64,000 nucleotides of DNA from Bacteroidetes bacterium UBA1941 (GCA_002336805.1 DDEZ01000012.1:693594-757593); one strand, 5' to 3'. Positions 1-8,891 are shown, numbered from the stretch's first letter. The notes: generated by a model from the letters alone, not told the origin. Translations and numbers: made by a program.

Positions 1-1602
1 GCGCTGGAGGCCAATAGCAAGTATGCAGAGGCTAAAGAACAATTTGAGAAAGCGGCGAATGACCCGACGCTGAAGGGCAAGATGGCGGCTGAATTTGCTG
101 AAGTAGCGGAGAAAGGAACTCACAATACGCATAAGAATACCTTCCATATAGAGCGTACGCCATTTAATACAAACGCTACCGAATATGCGCCTGCATATTA
201 TAAGAAAGGCCTGGCATTTACCTCAAACCGTGCTGAGCGCGGCCAGGCGTCAGAGCGTATCATGTGGAATAAGGAGCCATTCACAGATATTTATACTGTG
301 CAGGAAGATGGCAAGGGCGACCTGAATGTAATAGACAAACTGCCGGGGTCTATCAACTCAAGGCTGAATGATGGCGCAGCTACTTTCAACGCTGCCTATG
401 ATGAGGTCTTCTTTACCCGCAACAATAAGAAGAACAAAAAGCACGACCAGCTGCAGATCCTGCATAGCACCTACAACGGTAGCGAGTGGAGCAGTCCTGA
501 GCTGCTAAACTTTGAGATGGAAGGTGCCAACTATGCGCACCCATCACTCTCTCCGGACGGCAGTACGCTGTACTTCTCATCTGATGTGCAGGGCAGCGGC
601 CAGGGTGGTATGGATCTCTACTATGCCCGCCGCAATGGCAGCATATGGGAGTCTCCGATCAACCTCGGCACACAGGTCAATACTTCGGGCAATGAACTCT
701 TCCCATACCTGGCAGCTGATAGTGTTCTCTTCTTCACCTCAGACGGATGGCCGGGCTATGGCGGGCTGGATGTATTCCACGCGCGTATGGAGGGTGCCAA
801 ATTCGGCAAGGTGCATAACATGGGCATCAACTTTAACTCTGCCAAGGATGACCTCAGCATCATAGTAGACAGCAAGAACCGTATGGGCTACTTTGCCAGC
901 AATAGGGATGGTGATGACGATATCTTTAGTTTCAGCCTGCCGGCGCCCAAAGAAGAGAAGAAAGAAGAGCCACTATACAGCGCTACGCTGGTAGATGCTG
1001 CCACTCGCCAGCCTATAGGCAATGCGCGTGTAGAAGTAGCTGATCCGCGCAGCCCAGGTGAAGGTGCCTTCTACTACACCAATGAGAAGGGGGTGATGTA
1101 CTATGACAAGAAGGTAAAAACTACCGACGTAGTGCGCGTAGGCAAGGACGACTACCAGACCCAGATCATATCCGGTGCCAGCATCTCTGACAAGGGAACC
1201 GTGGAAGTACCCATGGTGGCTGAGAAGCGTGTAAAGGAAGATGTAAACCATCCATACACGACCATCCTCTACTATGAGCTGAATACATCAAACCTCGGCA
1301 CAGCATCTAAAGACACACTGCACTCTGTGCTGCAAAAAATGAAGGAAGATCCAAACAATGTGGTCTACATCAGCGGCTATGCTGACCAGCATGGCTCGGA
1401 CACCTACAATAATGGCCTCTCCCTGCGCCGTGTGAAAGAAGTAGTAGACTACCTGGCAGCACAGGGCATCTCCACTATACGTATCCGCTCCGCCTACTTT
1501 GGTGCGGTAAAACTGAGCAAAGACTGCCTGACAGACGCTAAGTGTGTAGAAGAGACCAACCGCCGCAATCGCCGCGTAGAGATCAAGGTGGCAAACCAGT
1601 AA
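1..1602 (+). CDS. PorE-like OmpA-family envelope protein (5' end outside the window)
   Basis: The frame is open from base 1 with no start, so the N-terminus lies upstream; 533 codons are visible. In order: a TPR-like helical end (residues 1-25), a PD40/TolB-type beta-propeller (about 60-300, with repeats such as HPSLSPDGSTLYFSSD), a carboxypeptidase-regulatory-like beta-sandwich (about 320-390, ATLVDAATRQPIGNARVEV), and a C-terminal OmpA peptidoglycan-binding domain (about 410-533, with ISGYADQHG and NRRNRRVEIKV). This TPR-propeller-CRD-OmpA order is that of PorE, a periplasmic protein linked to the type IX secretion system and anchored to peptidoglycan. The many T9SS cargo genes in the window fit that role. 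Other OmpA/PD40 proteins of Bacteroidota share parts of the architecture, so PorE identity is an inference. Confidence 0.75.
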   Translation, partial: ALEANSKYAEAKEQFEKAANDPTLKGKMAAEFAEVAEKGTHNTHKNTFHIERTPFNTNATEYAPAYYKKGLAFTSNRAERGQASERIMWNKEPFTDIYTVQEDGKGDLNVIDKLPGSINSRLNDGAATFNAAYDEVFFTRNNKKNKKHDQLQILHSTYNGSEWSSPELLNFEMEGANYAHPSLSPDGSTLYFSSDVQGSGQGGMDLYYARRNGSIWESPINLGTQVNTSGNELFPYLAADSVLFFTSDGWPGYGGLDVFHARMEGAKFGKVHNMGINFNSAKDDLSIIVDSKNRMGYFASNRDGDDDIFSFSLPAPKEEKKEEPLYSATLVDAATRQPIGNARVEVADPRSPGEGAFYYTNEKGVMYYDKKVKTTDVVRVGKDDYQTQIISGASISDKGTVEVPMVAEKRVKEDVNHPYTTILYYELNTSNLGTASKDTLHSVLQKMKEDPNNVVYISGYADQHGSDTYNNGLSLRRVKEVVDYLAAQGISTIRIRSAYFGAVKLSKDCLTDAKCVEETNRRNRRVEIKVANQ

Positions 1603-1625
1603 CAGTTTAACAACTCCTGATAGTG

Positions 1626-1660
1626 AAATGGTTATCTTTGATAGATAACCATTTTTCTTT
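1626..1660 (+). terminator. Rho-independent terminator after the PorE-like gene
   Basis: Eleven-base inverted repeat AAATGGTTATC (1626-1636) / GATAACCATTT (1644-1654) with a 7-base loop, followed by a T-rich run. It sits between the stop at 1602 and the next ATG at 1663. Confidence 0.75.
1633..1640 (+). promoter_or_regulatory. Possible -7 promoter box for the M14 peptidase gene
   Basis: TATCTTTG matches the Bacteroidota -7 consensus TAnnTTTG 23 bases before the ATG at 1663, but it lies inside the terminator hairpin and no TTG is found 19 bases upstream. Terminator and promoter may overlap. Confidence 0.35.
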
Positions 1661-1662
1661 TT

Positions 1663-4038
1663 ATGAAGTTCTCGTCTACACTATTTGTAATTGGCTTGGT
1701 TCTTTTCTCGTCTATAGCTGTAGCACAGCAGGAGCGGTATGACCGCGTGCAGGTCACCTTTGATGCTGCACACACCATATCACAGCTCGCCGCCCTCGGC
1801 ATAGAGGCAGATCACGGCCAGCTGAAGAAGGGCTTTTCGCTGACTACAGACCTGTCAGCCTCTGAGGTACAGAAAATAGCAGGTGCTGGCTTTAGCTATC
1901 AGGTGCTGATACAGGATGTGGCCAGCTACTACGCTCAGCAGCGTGCTGCAGTGCAGCCTGCATCACCCCGTACGGTGACCTGCAGCTCACCTTTCAGCTA
2001 TAATGTGCAGACTCCGGCCAATTTCCACGGAGGTAGCATGGGAGGATTCCTGACCTATACGGAGATGCTGGCAGAGCTGGACTCCATGCATGCAAAATAT
2101 CCGAACCTGATCTCTGCCAGGAATGTGATAGACACCTTTCACTCTATAGAGGGTCGCCAGCTGTACTGGCTGAGAATATCTAACCATCCGGACTCAGACC
2201 AGACGCAGAAACCACAAATACTCTACACCGCACTACACCACGCGCGTGAGCCTGCGGGACTGACCGATATGATGTTCTACATGTGGTATCTGCTGGAAAA
2301 CTACCAGACATCTGCTGAGGTAAGGGCACTGGTAGACCATACAGAGATGTATATACTGCCATGTGTGAATCCTGACGGCTACATTTACAATCAGACCACC
2401 AATCCTACCGGTGGAGGTATGTGGCGCAAAAACAGGCGGCTGAATGCTGATGCAACCTACGGCGTAGACCTGAACCGCAACTATGGCTACAACTGGGGCT
2501 ATGATAATACGGGCTCATCCAATACGACTACGGATGAGACCTACCGGGGGACCGCTGGTTTTAGCGAGCCGGAGATACAGGCTGTTAAATACTTTGCAGA
2601 GCACCACAACTTCCGCATAGCGGTAAACTATCACACCTATAGCAATATGCTCATCTATCCATGGGGATACCAGGCAGGACTGCTCACGCCTGATTCATCC
2701 CTATTCATAGCATATGCGCGCACGATGACCAAGTATAATGGATTTCTCTACGGTACGGGTGACCAGACAGTGGGCTACACTACTAATGGTGACTCTGATG
2801 ACTGGATGTATGGCGAGCAAAACTCTAAGAATAAGGTCCTGTCTATGACACCGGAGTCGGGTTCTCAGGCATATGGATTCTGGCCACCGGCATCAGCTGT
2901 GACAGATGTGGCCAAGGAGAATTTTGACCTGATATTCTATGCGCATAAGTTTCTGCTACGGCACCTGGAGATCACAGATGTCTCTCCAAAGGTAGCACTG
3001 AGCCATCAGTTCCTTTTCAAATACAATGCACAGCAGCTAGGCCTGGATACACCGGCTGTTTATAATGTATCACTCACTTCTTCTGATCCTAATGTGACTG
3101 TGCCATCTACAGTAAAAACCATCACTGACCCTGCGCTGCTATCTACCATTACGGATTCCTTTGTCATACAGCTCAGCCCCAATATCACAACGGGCTCAGC
3201 CTTCACGTTTGAGATAGTGGTAGACAACGGGCTCTACAGCTATGCCGATACTATCACCAAGCATTTCAATACCGGTGACACGATCTACTACAACAACTGC
3301 AATAGTGCTGCGACCTTTACCCATACCGGTAGCTGGGCACCTACTACCAGCACGTATACATCTGCCACGGCCTCCATCACTGATAGTCCTAATGGCAATT
3401 ACTTTAACAACAGTAACACTTCTATCACCCTCACCGACAGCATAAACCTGACTCACGCTACCAGTGCCAGCCTGCTCTACCAGGCCAAGTGGCAGCTGGA
3501 GAAAAGCTATGACTACGTGCTGGCAGAGGCATCTACCGACAGGCTGAGCTGGTCACCCCTGTGCGGACTGTATACTAACGTGGGGCAAAACCAAACCAAT
3601 GCGTACCAAAGCCTATATGATGGCTACCAGAATGAATGGGTACAGGAGGTAGTAGACCTGGGGGACTATACAGGCCACAAGACCTGGCTGCGCTTCTCAC
3701 TCGTGAGTGATCAGTATATGAACTATGATGGGTTCTACTTTGATGACCTGACGGTGCTGGCGCATCTAGATAGCACATCTATAGGTGTGAGAAATATAAG
3801 CAGCAATAGTGACTGGAGCCTGTATCCTAACCCTGCTACAGACCAGGTGATCATCGCTCCAACTGCGATCAACGGAACAGTACTGACCATCTATGATGCC
3901 ATGGGCGCTGAAGTAAAAAAACTGATGATCACTGATAGCAAGATATCTGTGGCGGACCTAGCGCCGGGCGCTTACTTTGCCAGCATCGTGCAGAATTGCC
4001 GCAATAGCCAGATGCGCAAGCTGATCGTAGTACGATAG
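1663..4038 (+). CDS. Secreted M14 zinc carboxypeptidase with T9SS sorting domain
   Basis: A 791-residue exported metallopeptidase that should remove C-terminal residues from peptides. It has an N-terminal signal peptide (MKFSSTLFVIGLVLFSSIAVAQ), a propeptide-like segment, then the M14 catalytic domain (about 130-430). Zinc-site motif ALHHAREPAG (HxxE), VNPDGY, substrate-binding Arg in RKNRR and DLNRNYGYNWG, the third zinc His in NYHTYSN, and the catalytic Glu in TPESGS are all present. A beta-sandwich region follows, then a C-terminal type A sorting domain (LYPNPATDQV ... APGAYFASI), predicting export by T9SS and attachment to or release from the cell surface. The gene runs convergently to the cytochrome gene with only one base between the two stop codons and no terminator visible there. 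Confidence 0.92.
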   Translation: MKFSSTLFVIGLVLFSSIAVAQQERYDRVQVTFDAAHTISQLAALGIEADHGQLKKGFSLTTDLSASEVQKIAGAGFSYQVLIQDVASYYAQQRAAVQPASPRTVTCSSPFSYNVQTPANFHGGSMGGFLTYTEMLAELDSMHAKYPNLISARNVIDTFHSIEGRQLYWLRISNHPDSDQTQKPQILYTALHHAREPAGLTDMMFYMWYLLENYQTSAEVRALVDHTEMYILPCVNPDGYIYNQTTNPTGGGMWRKNRRLNADATYGVDLNRNYGYNWGYDNTGSSNTTTDETYRGTAGFSEPEIQAVKYFAEHHNFRIAVNYHTYSNMLIYPWGYQAGLLTPDSSLFIAYARTMTKYNGFLYGTGDQTVGYTTNGDSDDWMYGEQNSKNKVLSMTPESGSQAYGFWPPASAVTDVAKENFDLIFYAHKFLLRHLEITDVSPKVALSHQFLFKYNAQQLGLDTPAVYNVSLTSSDPNVTVPSTVKTITDPALLSTITDSFVIQLSPNITTGSAFTFEIVVDNGLYSYADTITKHFNTGDTIYYNNCNSAATFTHTGSWAPTTSTYTSATASITDSPNGNYFNNSNTSITLTDSINLTHATSASLLYQAKWQLEKSYDYVLAEASTDRLSWSPLCGLYTNVGQNQTNAYQSLYDGYQNEWVQEVVDLGDYTGHKTWLRFSLVSDQYMNYDGFYFDDLTVLAHLDSTSIGVRNISSNSDWSLYPNPATDQVIIAPTAINGTVLTIYDAMGAEVKKLMITDSKISVADLAPGAYFASIVQNCRNSQMRKLIVVR

Positions 4039-4039
4039 T

Positions 4040-5026
4040 CTACTTCCGGGCTTTGGCGGCAGCTATGGGTGCGAATGGGCCATACTTATGCTGCCGCTCA
4101 CTAAAGGTATCTGTGTAAGGCCCGAACGGATGATCTATAGGCTTGGCGGCCAGATGCGGCCAGTCATGACTGAGATCCATAGCGGGCCGCGGCTGCGAGC
4201 AGATGTAGGCTGCTACATCCCAGGCCTCCTCATCAGATAGCTGTGGTGCATCAGAGCTCACACCATAGGGCATATTGTATTTCACATAGCCGGCTATGCG
4301 TGACAGGCGATAAAGCCCTGCGCCGGCATTGAAACTATGCTGGCCCCAGAGCGGAGGATATTGATATGACCGTCCATCAGGTTGCAGTATACCTTGACCA
4401 TCTTCCTTGTGGCAGCTTTGACATTTGTCGGTATAGACCATTTTGCCGGCTGCCGGGTCAGCGGCTCTATCCAGATAGGGCAGTTCCTTGATACCCGCTC
4501 CTTTTATTTTGCTACCTCTCTTAGTGCCCTGGCCAAGCCAGAGGATGTAGGCTTTCATAGCCAGCATCTCCCGGGAGGCGGTGTCGAGTGGTGTACCATT
4601 CAGGCTACGCCGCATGCAGTCATTGATACGTTTGTAGATACTCTCTGTAGATCCGCTGCGCTCCCGGAATTTTGGATAGGTGGCGGCTACTGCGCTGTAG
4701 TTATTGCCCCACAGCCGGGTGCCGGCATCGAGGTGGCAGTTCTGGCAGTTCATGCCGTTGGTGAGGTGTAGTACCGAGCCGCGGGGACCTAGGTAGGTAG
4801 CAGTATGTATGATCAGCTCACGCCCGTAGAGGATGAGCCGGCCATCTGCCGTAGTATCTACACTATGAATATCTGGTGCATGCCAGGCAGCTGCATCAGC
4901 CGTGGCAGTAGCCGGCAGAGCGATGGGTGTACTATCTACACCCGATATAAGAGATACGATAAGCAGTGCAGCGATCAGTGTAAGCAGGCACACAGCGGCC
5001 AGCTGCCACGCGAAACGCTTGTCCAT
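4040..5026 (-). CDS. TsdA-like dihaem cytochrome c (thiosulfate dehydrogenase / tetrathionate reductase family)
   Basis: A 328-residue protein with an N-terminal membrane anchor or signal (residues 8-30) and two class I cytochrome c domains. Haem sites are CQNCH (94-98) and CQSCH (202-206). Between them is the sequence RINDCMRRSLNG, whose Cys137 corresponds to the cysteine that is the axial ligand of haem 1 in TsdA enzymes; Met252 in KYNMPYG is a likely ligand of haem 2. TsdA interconverts thiosulfate and tetrathionate in the periplasm. The His/Cys haem ligation is rare, so this motif supports the assignment beyond a generic cytochrome. ATG at 5026 is preferred over a GTG six codons upstream because it places the hydrophobic segment at the usual position. 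No other sulfur-oxidation gene is adjacent, so the direction of the reaction and the physiological role are unknown. Confidence 0.75.
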   Translation of the reverse strand: MDKRFAWQLAAVCLLTLIAALLIVSLISGVDSTPIALPATATADAAAWHAPDIHSVDTTADGRLILYGRELIIHTATYLGPRGSVLHLTNGMNCQNCHLDAGTRLWGNNYSAVAATYPKFRERSGSTESIYKRINDCMRRSLNGTPLDTASREMLAMKAYILWLGQGTKRGSKIKGAGIKELPYLDRAADPAAGKMVYTDKCQSCHKEDGQGILQPDGRSYQYPPLWGQHSFNAGAGLYRLSRIAGYVKYNMPYGVSSDAPQLSDEEAWDVAAYICSQPRPAMDLSHDWPHLAAKPIDHPFGPYTDTFSERQHKYGPFAPIAAAKARK

Positions 5027-5133
5027 TTTATCCTGACCGTCCACTTATGCGGGGTTTATTAATTTTACGCGACCCTGACCGGCGGCCATAGGGCTGTCAG
5101 TAAAGGTATATTTCTTTGCCCCAAAATATCGCA

Positions 5134-5400
5134 ATGGAAAAGACATACAAAAACTGCCAGAGCTGCGGCATGCCGATGAAGAAATCTCCGGGAGGCGGAG
5201 GTACTAATACCGATGGATCTATCAGTGGCATGTACTGTGCCTACTGCTATGAAAATGGCCAATTCAAACAGCCGGACTGGACAGCTGCACAAATGCAGGA
5301 TTTTGCCAAAGGCAGGCTGAAGGAGATGGGTTTCCCGGGATTTCTGGCGGGCCTTTTCACGAAAGGTATACCACAACTGGAGCGGTGGAAGCATAAATAA
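5134..5400 (+). CDS. Small putative zinc-ribbon protein
   Basis: An 88-residue cytosolic protein with two CxxC pairs, CQSCGMP near residue 8-11 and CAYC near residue 36-39, forming a four-cysteine zinc site of the 'putative zinc ribbon' family found as a stand-alone protein in many bacteria. The function of that family is not known. The C-terminal half is alpha-helical and ends in a basic tail (ERWKHK). The frame extends upstream to a TTG at 5116, but ATG 5134 is the natural start. The gene is followed immediately by the terminator shared with tRNA-Ser. Confidence 0.75.
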   Translation: MEKTYKNCQSCGMPMKKSPGGGGTNTDGSISGMYCAYCYENGQFKQPDWTAAQMQDFAKGRLKEMGFPGFLAGLFTKGIPQLERWKHK

Positions 5401-5424
5401 AAAAAGCCCCTGACGGGGCTTTAT
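5400..5424. terminator. Bidirectional terminator between the zinc-ribbon gene and tRNA-Ser
   Basis: Hairpin AAAGCCCC-TGAC-GGGGCTTT with A's on the left and T's on the right. Read on the minus strand it has a seven-T tail, so it mainly ends the tRNA-Ser transcript. Confidence 0.75.
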
Positions 5425-5433
5425 CAAAAAATG

Positions 5434-5520
5434 CAGAGAGGATGGGATTCGAACCCACGATACGCTTTCACGTATACACACTTTCCAGGCGTGCTCCTTC
5501 AACCACTCGGACACCTCTCT
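5434..5520 (-). tRNA. tRNA-Ser (anticodon GGA)
   Basis: On the minus strand the sequence begins with acceptor strand AGAGAGG (5520-5514) and ends with CCTCTCT plus discriminator G (5434). The anticodon arm is CACGC-CTGGAAA-GTGTG, giving anticodon GGA, which reads UCC/UCU. A long variable arm (TATACGTGAAAGCGTA) is typical of class II tRNAs, and the T-arm has GGTTCGAATCC. The 3' CCA is not encoded. It is a single gene with a strong terminator 10 bases beyond it. No direct repeat or integrase is nearby, so there is no sign that it serves as an integration site. Confidence 0.95.
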
Positions 5521-5558
5521 AGGAAATGGGAAGGCGAATATAACGCCTTTTCGGAAAT

Positions 5559-6332
5559 TCACAGTTGAAATACTTTGAGCGCATTGGCAGTAGTCACCTC
5601 AGCTACCTGCGCCAGGCTGAGGCCAGTTACAGCCGCCACTTCCTCAGCTATGATACGGATATAGGATGGCTCATTGCGCTTGCCGCGATAGGGTACCGGG
5701 GTGAGGTACGGCGCATCGGTCTCCAGTACTACCTGAGAGAGCCCTATCTCTTTTATCACTTCTTTCAGTCCGGCATTTTTGTAGGTGACCACACCGCCTA
5801 CGCCGAGCATAAAATCCAGCTTGATGATCTCGCGCGCCTCCTCTACGGAGCCGCTGAAGCAATGGAAGATCCCCTTGATCTTGCCTTTATATTTTTTCAA
5901 AACTTCTATGCAATCGTAGGTAGACTTGCGTGAGTGTATCACGATAGGAAGCCCTCGCTCTACAGCCCAGCCTATCTGCGTCTCAAATGCCTCAAACTGC
6001 AGGTCCTTATGCGTGACATCCCAATAGAAGTCAAGGCCGATCTCGCCTACGGCGTAGTACTTAGTACCATTATCCAGATACTGTAGTGCGGTGGCGAGCT
6101 CCTGCTGGTAGTTTTCATTGATGCTGCACGGGTGCACACCCATCATGGGGTATATGGTCTGGCGGCCGGTGGAGCGCTGGCAGAGCTGCAGGAGGCGATC
6201 ATGTGTCTCATGATCTATAGCCGGGAGGAAGATCTTCTCTATGCCACTGTGATAGGCGCGCTGAAGTACTGTCTCTATGTCACTATCAAACTGCTCACCA
6301 TATATGTGGGCATGCGTATCTACTAAAACCAT
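5559..6332 (-). CDS. tatD: TatD-family metal-dependent deoxyribonuclease
   Basis: A 257-residue cytosolic TIM-barrel hydrolase of the amidohydrolase superfamily. Metal-binding motifs in order: DTHAHIY near the N-terminus (two His), the bridging Glu in GEIGLDFYWD, His in IVIHSRKS, His in HCFSGS, and Asp in ETDAPYLTP. Family members act as 3'-5' exonucleases on DNA and take part in DNA repair or turnover; some are D-aminoacyl-tRNA deacylase-like, so substrate is not certain. Length is normal for the family. It lies 15 bases downstream of the polysaccharide deacetylase gene on the same strand, so the two are probably co-transcribed. Confidence 0.93.
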   Translation of the reverse strand: MVLVDTHAHIYGEQFDSDIETVLQRAYHSGIEKIFLPAIDHETHDRLLQLCQRSTGRQTIYPMMGVHPCSINENYQQELATALQYLDNGTKYYAVGEIGLDFYWDVTHKDLQFEAFETQIGWAVERGLPIVIHSRKSTYDCIEVLKKYKGKIKGIFHCFSGSVEEAREIIKLDFMLGVGGVVTYKNAGLKEVIKEIGLSQVVLETDAPYLTPVPYRGKRNEPSYIRIIAEEVAAVTGLSLAQVAEVTTANALKVFQL

Positions 6333-6347
6333 GACGCAAAGAAAGCG

Positions 6348-7034
6348 TCAATCAGGGAGAGTTTCAAACGTATAGCCCAGCTGGCTGTAATGCTCCAGTA
6401 CGAGCGGTAGGGCATAGAGCATTTTATCCATGGCCTTCAGGCTATCGTGAAAGACCACAATGGAGCCGGGCACGGCATTCTTCACTACATTATCCAGCAC
6501 CTGCTCTTTGGTGATCCTGAGGTCAAAGTCAAAGGAGAGGACGTCCCACATCACTATTTTATACTGCTTCTTGAGTTTGTTGTATTGCGCTATCGTGAGC
6601 TTGCCGTACGGCGGGCGGAAATAGTGGTGCTCCTCTACAGGCTCCTCGTCATGATGAGCGCCTGCAGGTACTGCGTGGGTACCCATAGCCTCCAGCTGGC
6701 CGGCGCATTGGGCCACATTCTCATAGTAGAGTTCATTTTGCGCCTGCCATCCATTCAGGTGGTCAAAGGTGTGGTTGCCTATCTTATGCCCCTCAGAGAG
6801 GATGCGGTAGTATATATCCGGATTTGCAGCTACATTTTTTCCTATCACAAAAAAAGAGGCTTTGGCACCGTACCGGCGGAGTATATCGAGCACTGCAGGC
6901 GTCACATCTGCTATAGGCCCGTCATCAAAGGTCAGGTAGAGCTTCTTCTCGCGTGTACGTACCTTCCAGAGAGCCGATGGGAGCAGCCGGCGGGCAGCTC
7001 TGGGGGTTTTTACGATAGACAGATTATCAAACAT
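6348..7034 (-). CDS. Polysaccharide deacetylase (NodB homology domain, CE4)
   Basis: A 228-residue protein with the CE4 motifs: LTFDDGP (catalytic Asp37 and metal Asp38), GNHTFDH (metal His88 and His92), RPPYGK, MWDVLSFDFD and IVVFHDS. These enzymes remove N-acetyl or other acetyl groups from peptidoglycan, chitin-like polymers or lipid-linked sugars. No cleavable signal peptide is obvious, only a basic/hydrophobic N-terminus, so location is uncertain. An unusual His- and Glu-rich insertion (about residues 117-137, AGAHHDEEPVEEHHYF) precedes the third motif and could bind metal. It is the upstream gene of a likely two-gene unit with tatD. Confidence 0.88.
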   Translation of the reverse strand: MFDNLSIVKTPRAARRLLPSALWKVRTREKKLYLTFDDGPIADVTPAVLDILRRYGAKASFFVIGKNVAANPDIYYRILSEGHKIGNHTFDHLNGWQAQNELYYENVAQCAGQLEAMGTHAVPAGAHHDEEPVEEHHYFRPPYGKLTIAQYNKLKKQYKIVMWDVLSFDFDLRITKEQVLDNVVKNAVPGSIVVFHDSLKAMDKMLYALPLVLEHYSQLGYTFETLPD

Positions 7035-7236
7035 CAGCCGGGTTTATCTATAATATCTCACCATAGACCCCACAAAAAGGGGTAAGGTTTAACATTGGGG
7101 TTACAAATAAAGCTTTAAACGGCATCTTTCCTGTTTATTTTCCTGACAGTCTGGTATTATATGAAATAACGCAATCTATCAGTGAAACGTTGCCTCTGAC
7201 CTCAAATTGCTTTATTTCCACTATTTTTCGGGCATT

Positions 7237-8778
7237 ATGAGTGAAAGAAGAGTCAGGGTGCGTTTTGCCCCATCTCCCACCGGTGGCCTGCATATAGGCG
7301 GGGTGAGGACAGCATTATTCAACTATCTGCTGGCTAAAAAACATGGCGGCGATTTCATCCTGCGTATAGAGGATACAGACCAGAACAGATTTGTAGAAGG
7401 TGCCGAGGAGTATATCATCAACGCCCTGAAGTGGTGCGGTATAGAGCCTAATGAAGGTATCGGATTTGGCGATGGTGCACATGCGCCCTACCGCCAGAGC
7501 GAGCGCAAGCCTATGTACCGCCAATATGCTGAGCGGCTGGTCGAGTCGGGTCATGCATATTATGCCTTTGACACAGAAGAAGAGCTGGACAAATGGCGCG
7601 AGGATATGACGGCTCAGGGCGTACCCTCTCCGCAATACAACGCCGTGACGCGTCAGTACCTGAAAAACTCAACCTCACTCTCTGCAGACGAGGTAAAGAC
7701 CCGCATGGAGCGCGGAGATAAATATGTGGTACGCTTCAAAATGCCGCGCAATGATGATGTGAAATTTCACGACCTGATACGTGGCTGGGTCACGTTCAAC
7801 ACGTCTCAGCTGGACGACAAGGTGCTGCTGAAAAACGACGGCATGCCTACCTATCACCTGGCGCACGTAGTAGATGACACGCTGATGGAGATATCTCACG
7901 CCATACGTGGCGAGGAGTGGCTACCTTCGGCGCCGCTGCACGTGCTGTGCTTCCGCGCGCTGGGCTGGGAGTCTACCATGCCGCAGTACGCACACCTGCC
8001 GCTGATACTCAATCCGGATGGCAAGGGCAAACTAAGCAAGCGCTATGCTGACAAACTTGGTTTCCCATCGTTTCCTCTGTCGTGGACTACGACTAATAAG
8101 GAAACAGGTGCGCCAGAGCTAAATGTAGGCTACAAAGAAACCGGGTTCTTCCCGGATGCATTTATCAACTTCCTGGCGCTGATCGGATGGCATCCGGGTG
8201 GTGACAAGGAGCTAATAACGCTGGATGAAATGATAGAACTATTCTCGCTGGAAAAGGTGCATAAAGCAGGTGCGAGATTCGATTATGAAAAAGCAAAATG
8301 GTTTAACCAGCAATATCTCAAGGCCAGGTCTAATGTAGAGCTGGCCGCAGCAGTCAAAAAGGATATCGAGGCAGCAGGCTTCACACTGGGCGATAGCAAG
8401 CTGGCTGAATACTGCGGCCTGATCAAGGAGCGTGCGACCTTTATCACTGATGTAGTCACACTCGGCATGTATCTCTATAAAGACATACAGTACTACGATG
8501 ATGAGACAATCAAGAAAAAATGGAAACCAGAGATCAAATCAAAATGGGATGAGTATGTAGCTAGCAAGGATCTGTCTGCGCTGGAGGCTGATGTGATGAT
8601 GAATGAATTCATCGCTTTCACCGGGCTCAAGACCGGCGAGATCATGCCTGTGCTGCGCGTGGCGCTGGCTGGTATACTGCAGGGGCCGCCGGTGGTAGAC
8701 ATGGCAAAATTCCTGGGGGCAAAAGGCACTGCGGAGCGCCTTAAAAAATCTTTTGATTATTTTGAATCAGTACGCTAA
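7237..8778 (+). CDS. gltX: Glutamyl-tRNA synthetase
   Basis: A 513-residue class I aminoacyl-tRNA synthetase that charges tRNA-Glu with glutamate in the cytosol. The HIGH-type signature is FAPSPTGGLHIGG (residues 10-22) and the KMSKS-type loop is KLSKR (265-269). After the loop there is a segment with FPSFPLSW and FFPDAFINFLALIGWHPG as in Bacteroidota GltX, then the helical anticodon-binding domain. The frame extends upstream to TTG 7207, but ATG 7237 starts directly before the catalytic domain and is preferred. It stands alone, with 202 bases upstream to the divergent deacetylase gene in which no promoter box was recognised. Confidence 0.97.
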   Translation: MSERRVRVRFAPSPTGGLHIGGVRTALFNYLLAKKHGGDFILRIEDTDQNRFVEGAEEYIINALKWCGIEPNEGIGFGDGAHAPYRQSERKPMYRQYAERLVESGHAYYAFDTEEELDKWREDMTAQGVPSPQYNAVTRQYLKNSTSLSADEVKTRMERGDKYVVRFKMPRNDDVKFHDLIRGWVTFNTSQLDDKVLLKNDGMPTYHLAHVVDDTLMEISHAIRGEEWLPSAPLHVLCFRALGWESTMPQYAHLPLILNPDGKGKLSKRYADKLGFPSFPLSWTTTNKETGAPELNVGYKETGFFPDAFINFLALIGWHPGGDKELITLDEMIELFSLEKVHKAGARFDYEKAKWFNQQYLKARSNVELAAAVKKDIEAAGFTLGDSKLAEYCGLIKERATFITDVVTLGMYLYKDIQYYDDETIKKKWKPEIKSKWDEYVASKDLSALEADVMMNEFIAFTGLKTGEIMPVLRVALAGILQGPPVVDMAKFLGAKGTAERLKKSFDYFESVR

Positions 8779-8891
8779 ATTTATAGAGAGAAAGGCGATA
8801 AAATATTTTCAAAAAAATCTTGGTGCATTTAAAACACTCTTTATTTATTTGCCGTCGGTAAGCCAAAATTAAAAACCATAAACTAAGTCAC

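Noticed and set aside
5434..5520. tRNA-Ser as an integration site for a mobile element
   Set aside because: No integrase, no direct repeat of the tRNA 3' end and only ordinary genes on both sides.
5065..5562. 165-residue frame on the minus strand across the zinc-ribbon gene and tRNA-Ser
   Set aside because: It runs through the tRNA and a terminator and has no family resemblance; the plus-strand zinc-ribbon gene and the tRNA explain the region.
7207..7236. TTG start for gltX, and similar upstream TTG or GTG starts for rnhB, yjbQ, the MacB permease and the TsdA-like gene
   Set aside because: Internal ATG codons match the family start or place the signal segment properly; the extensions are not conserved-looking.
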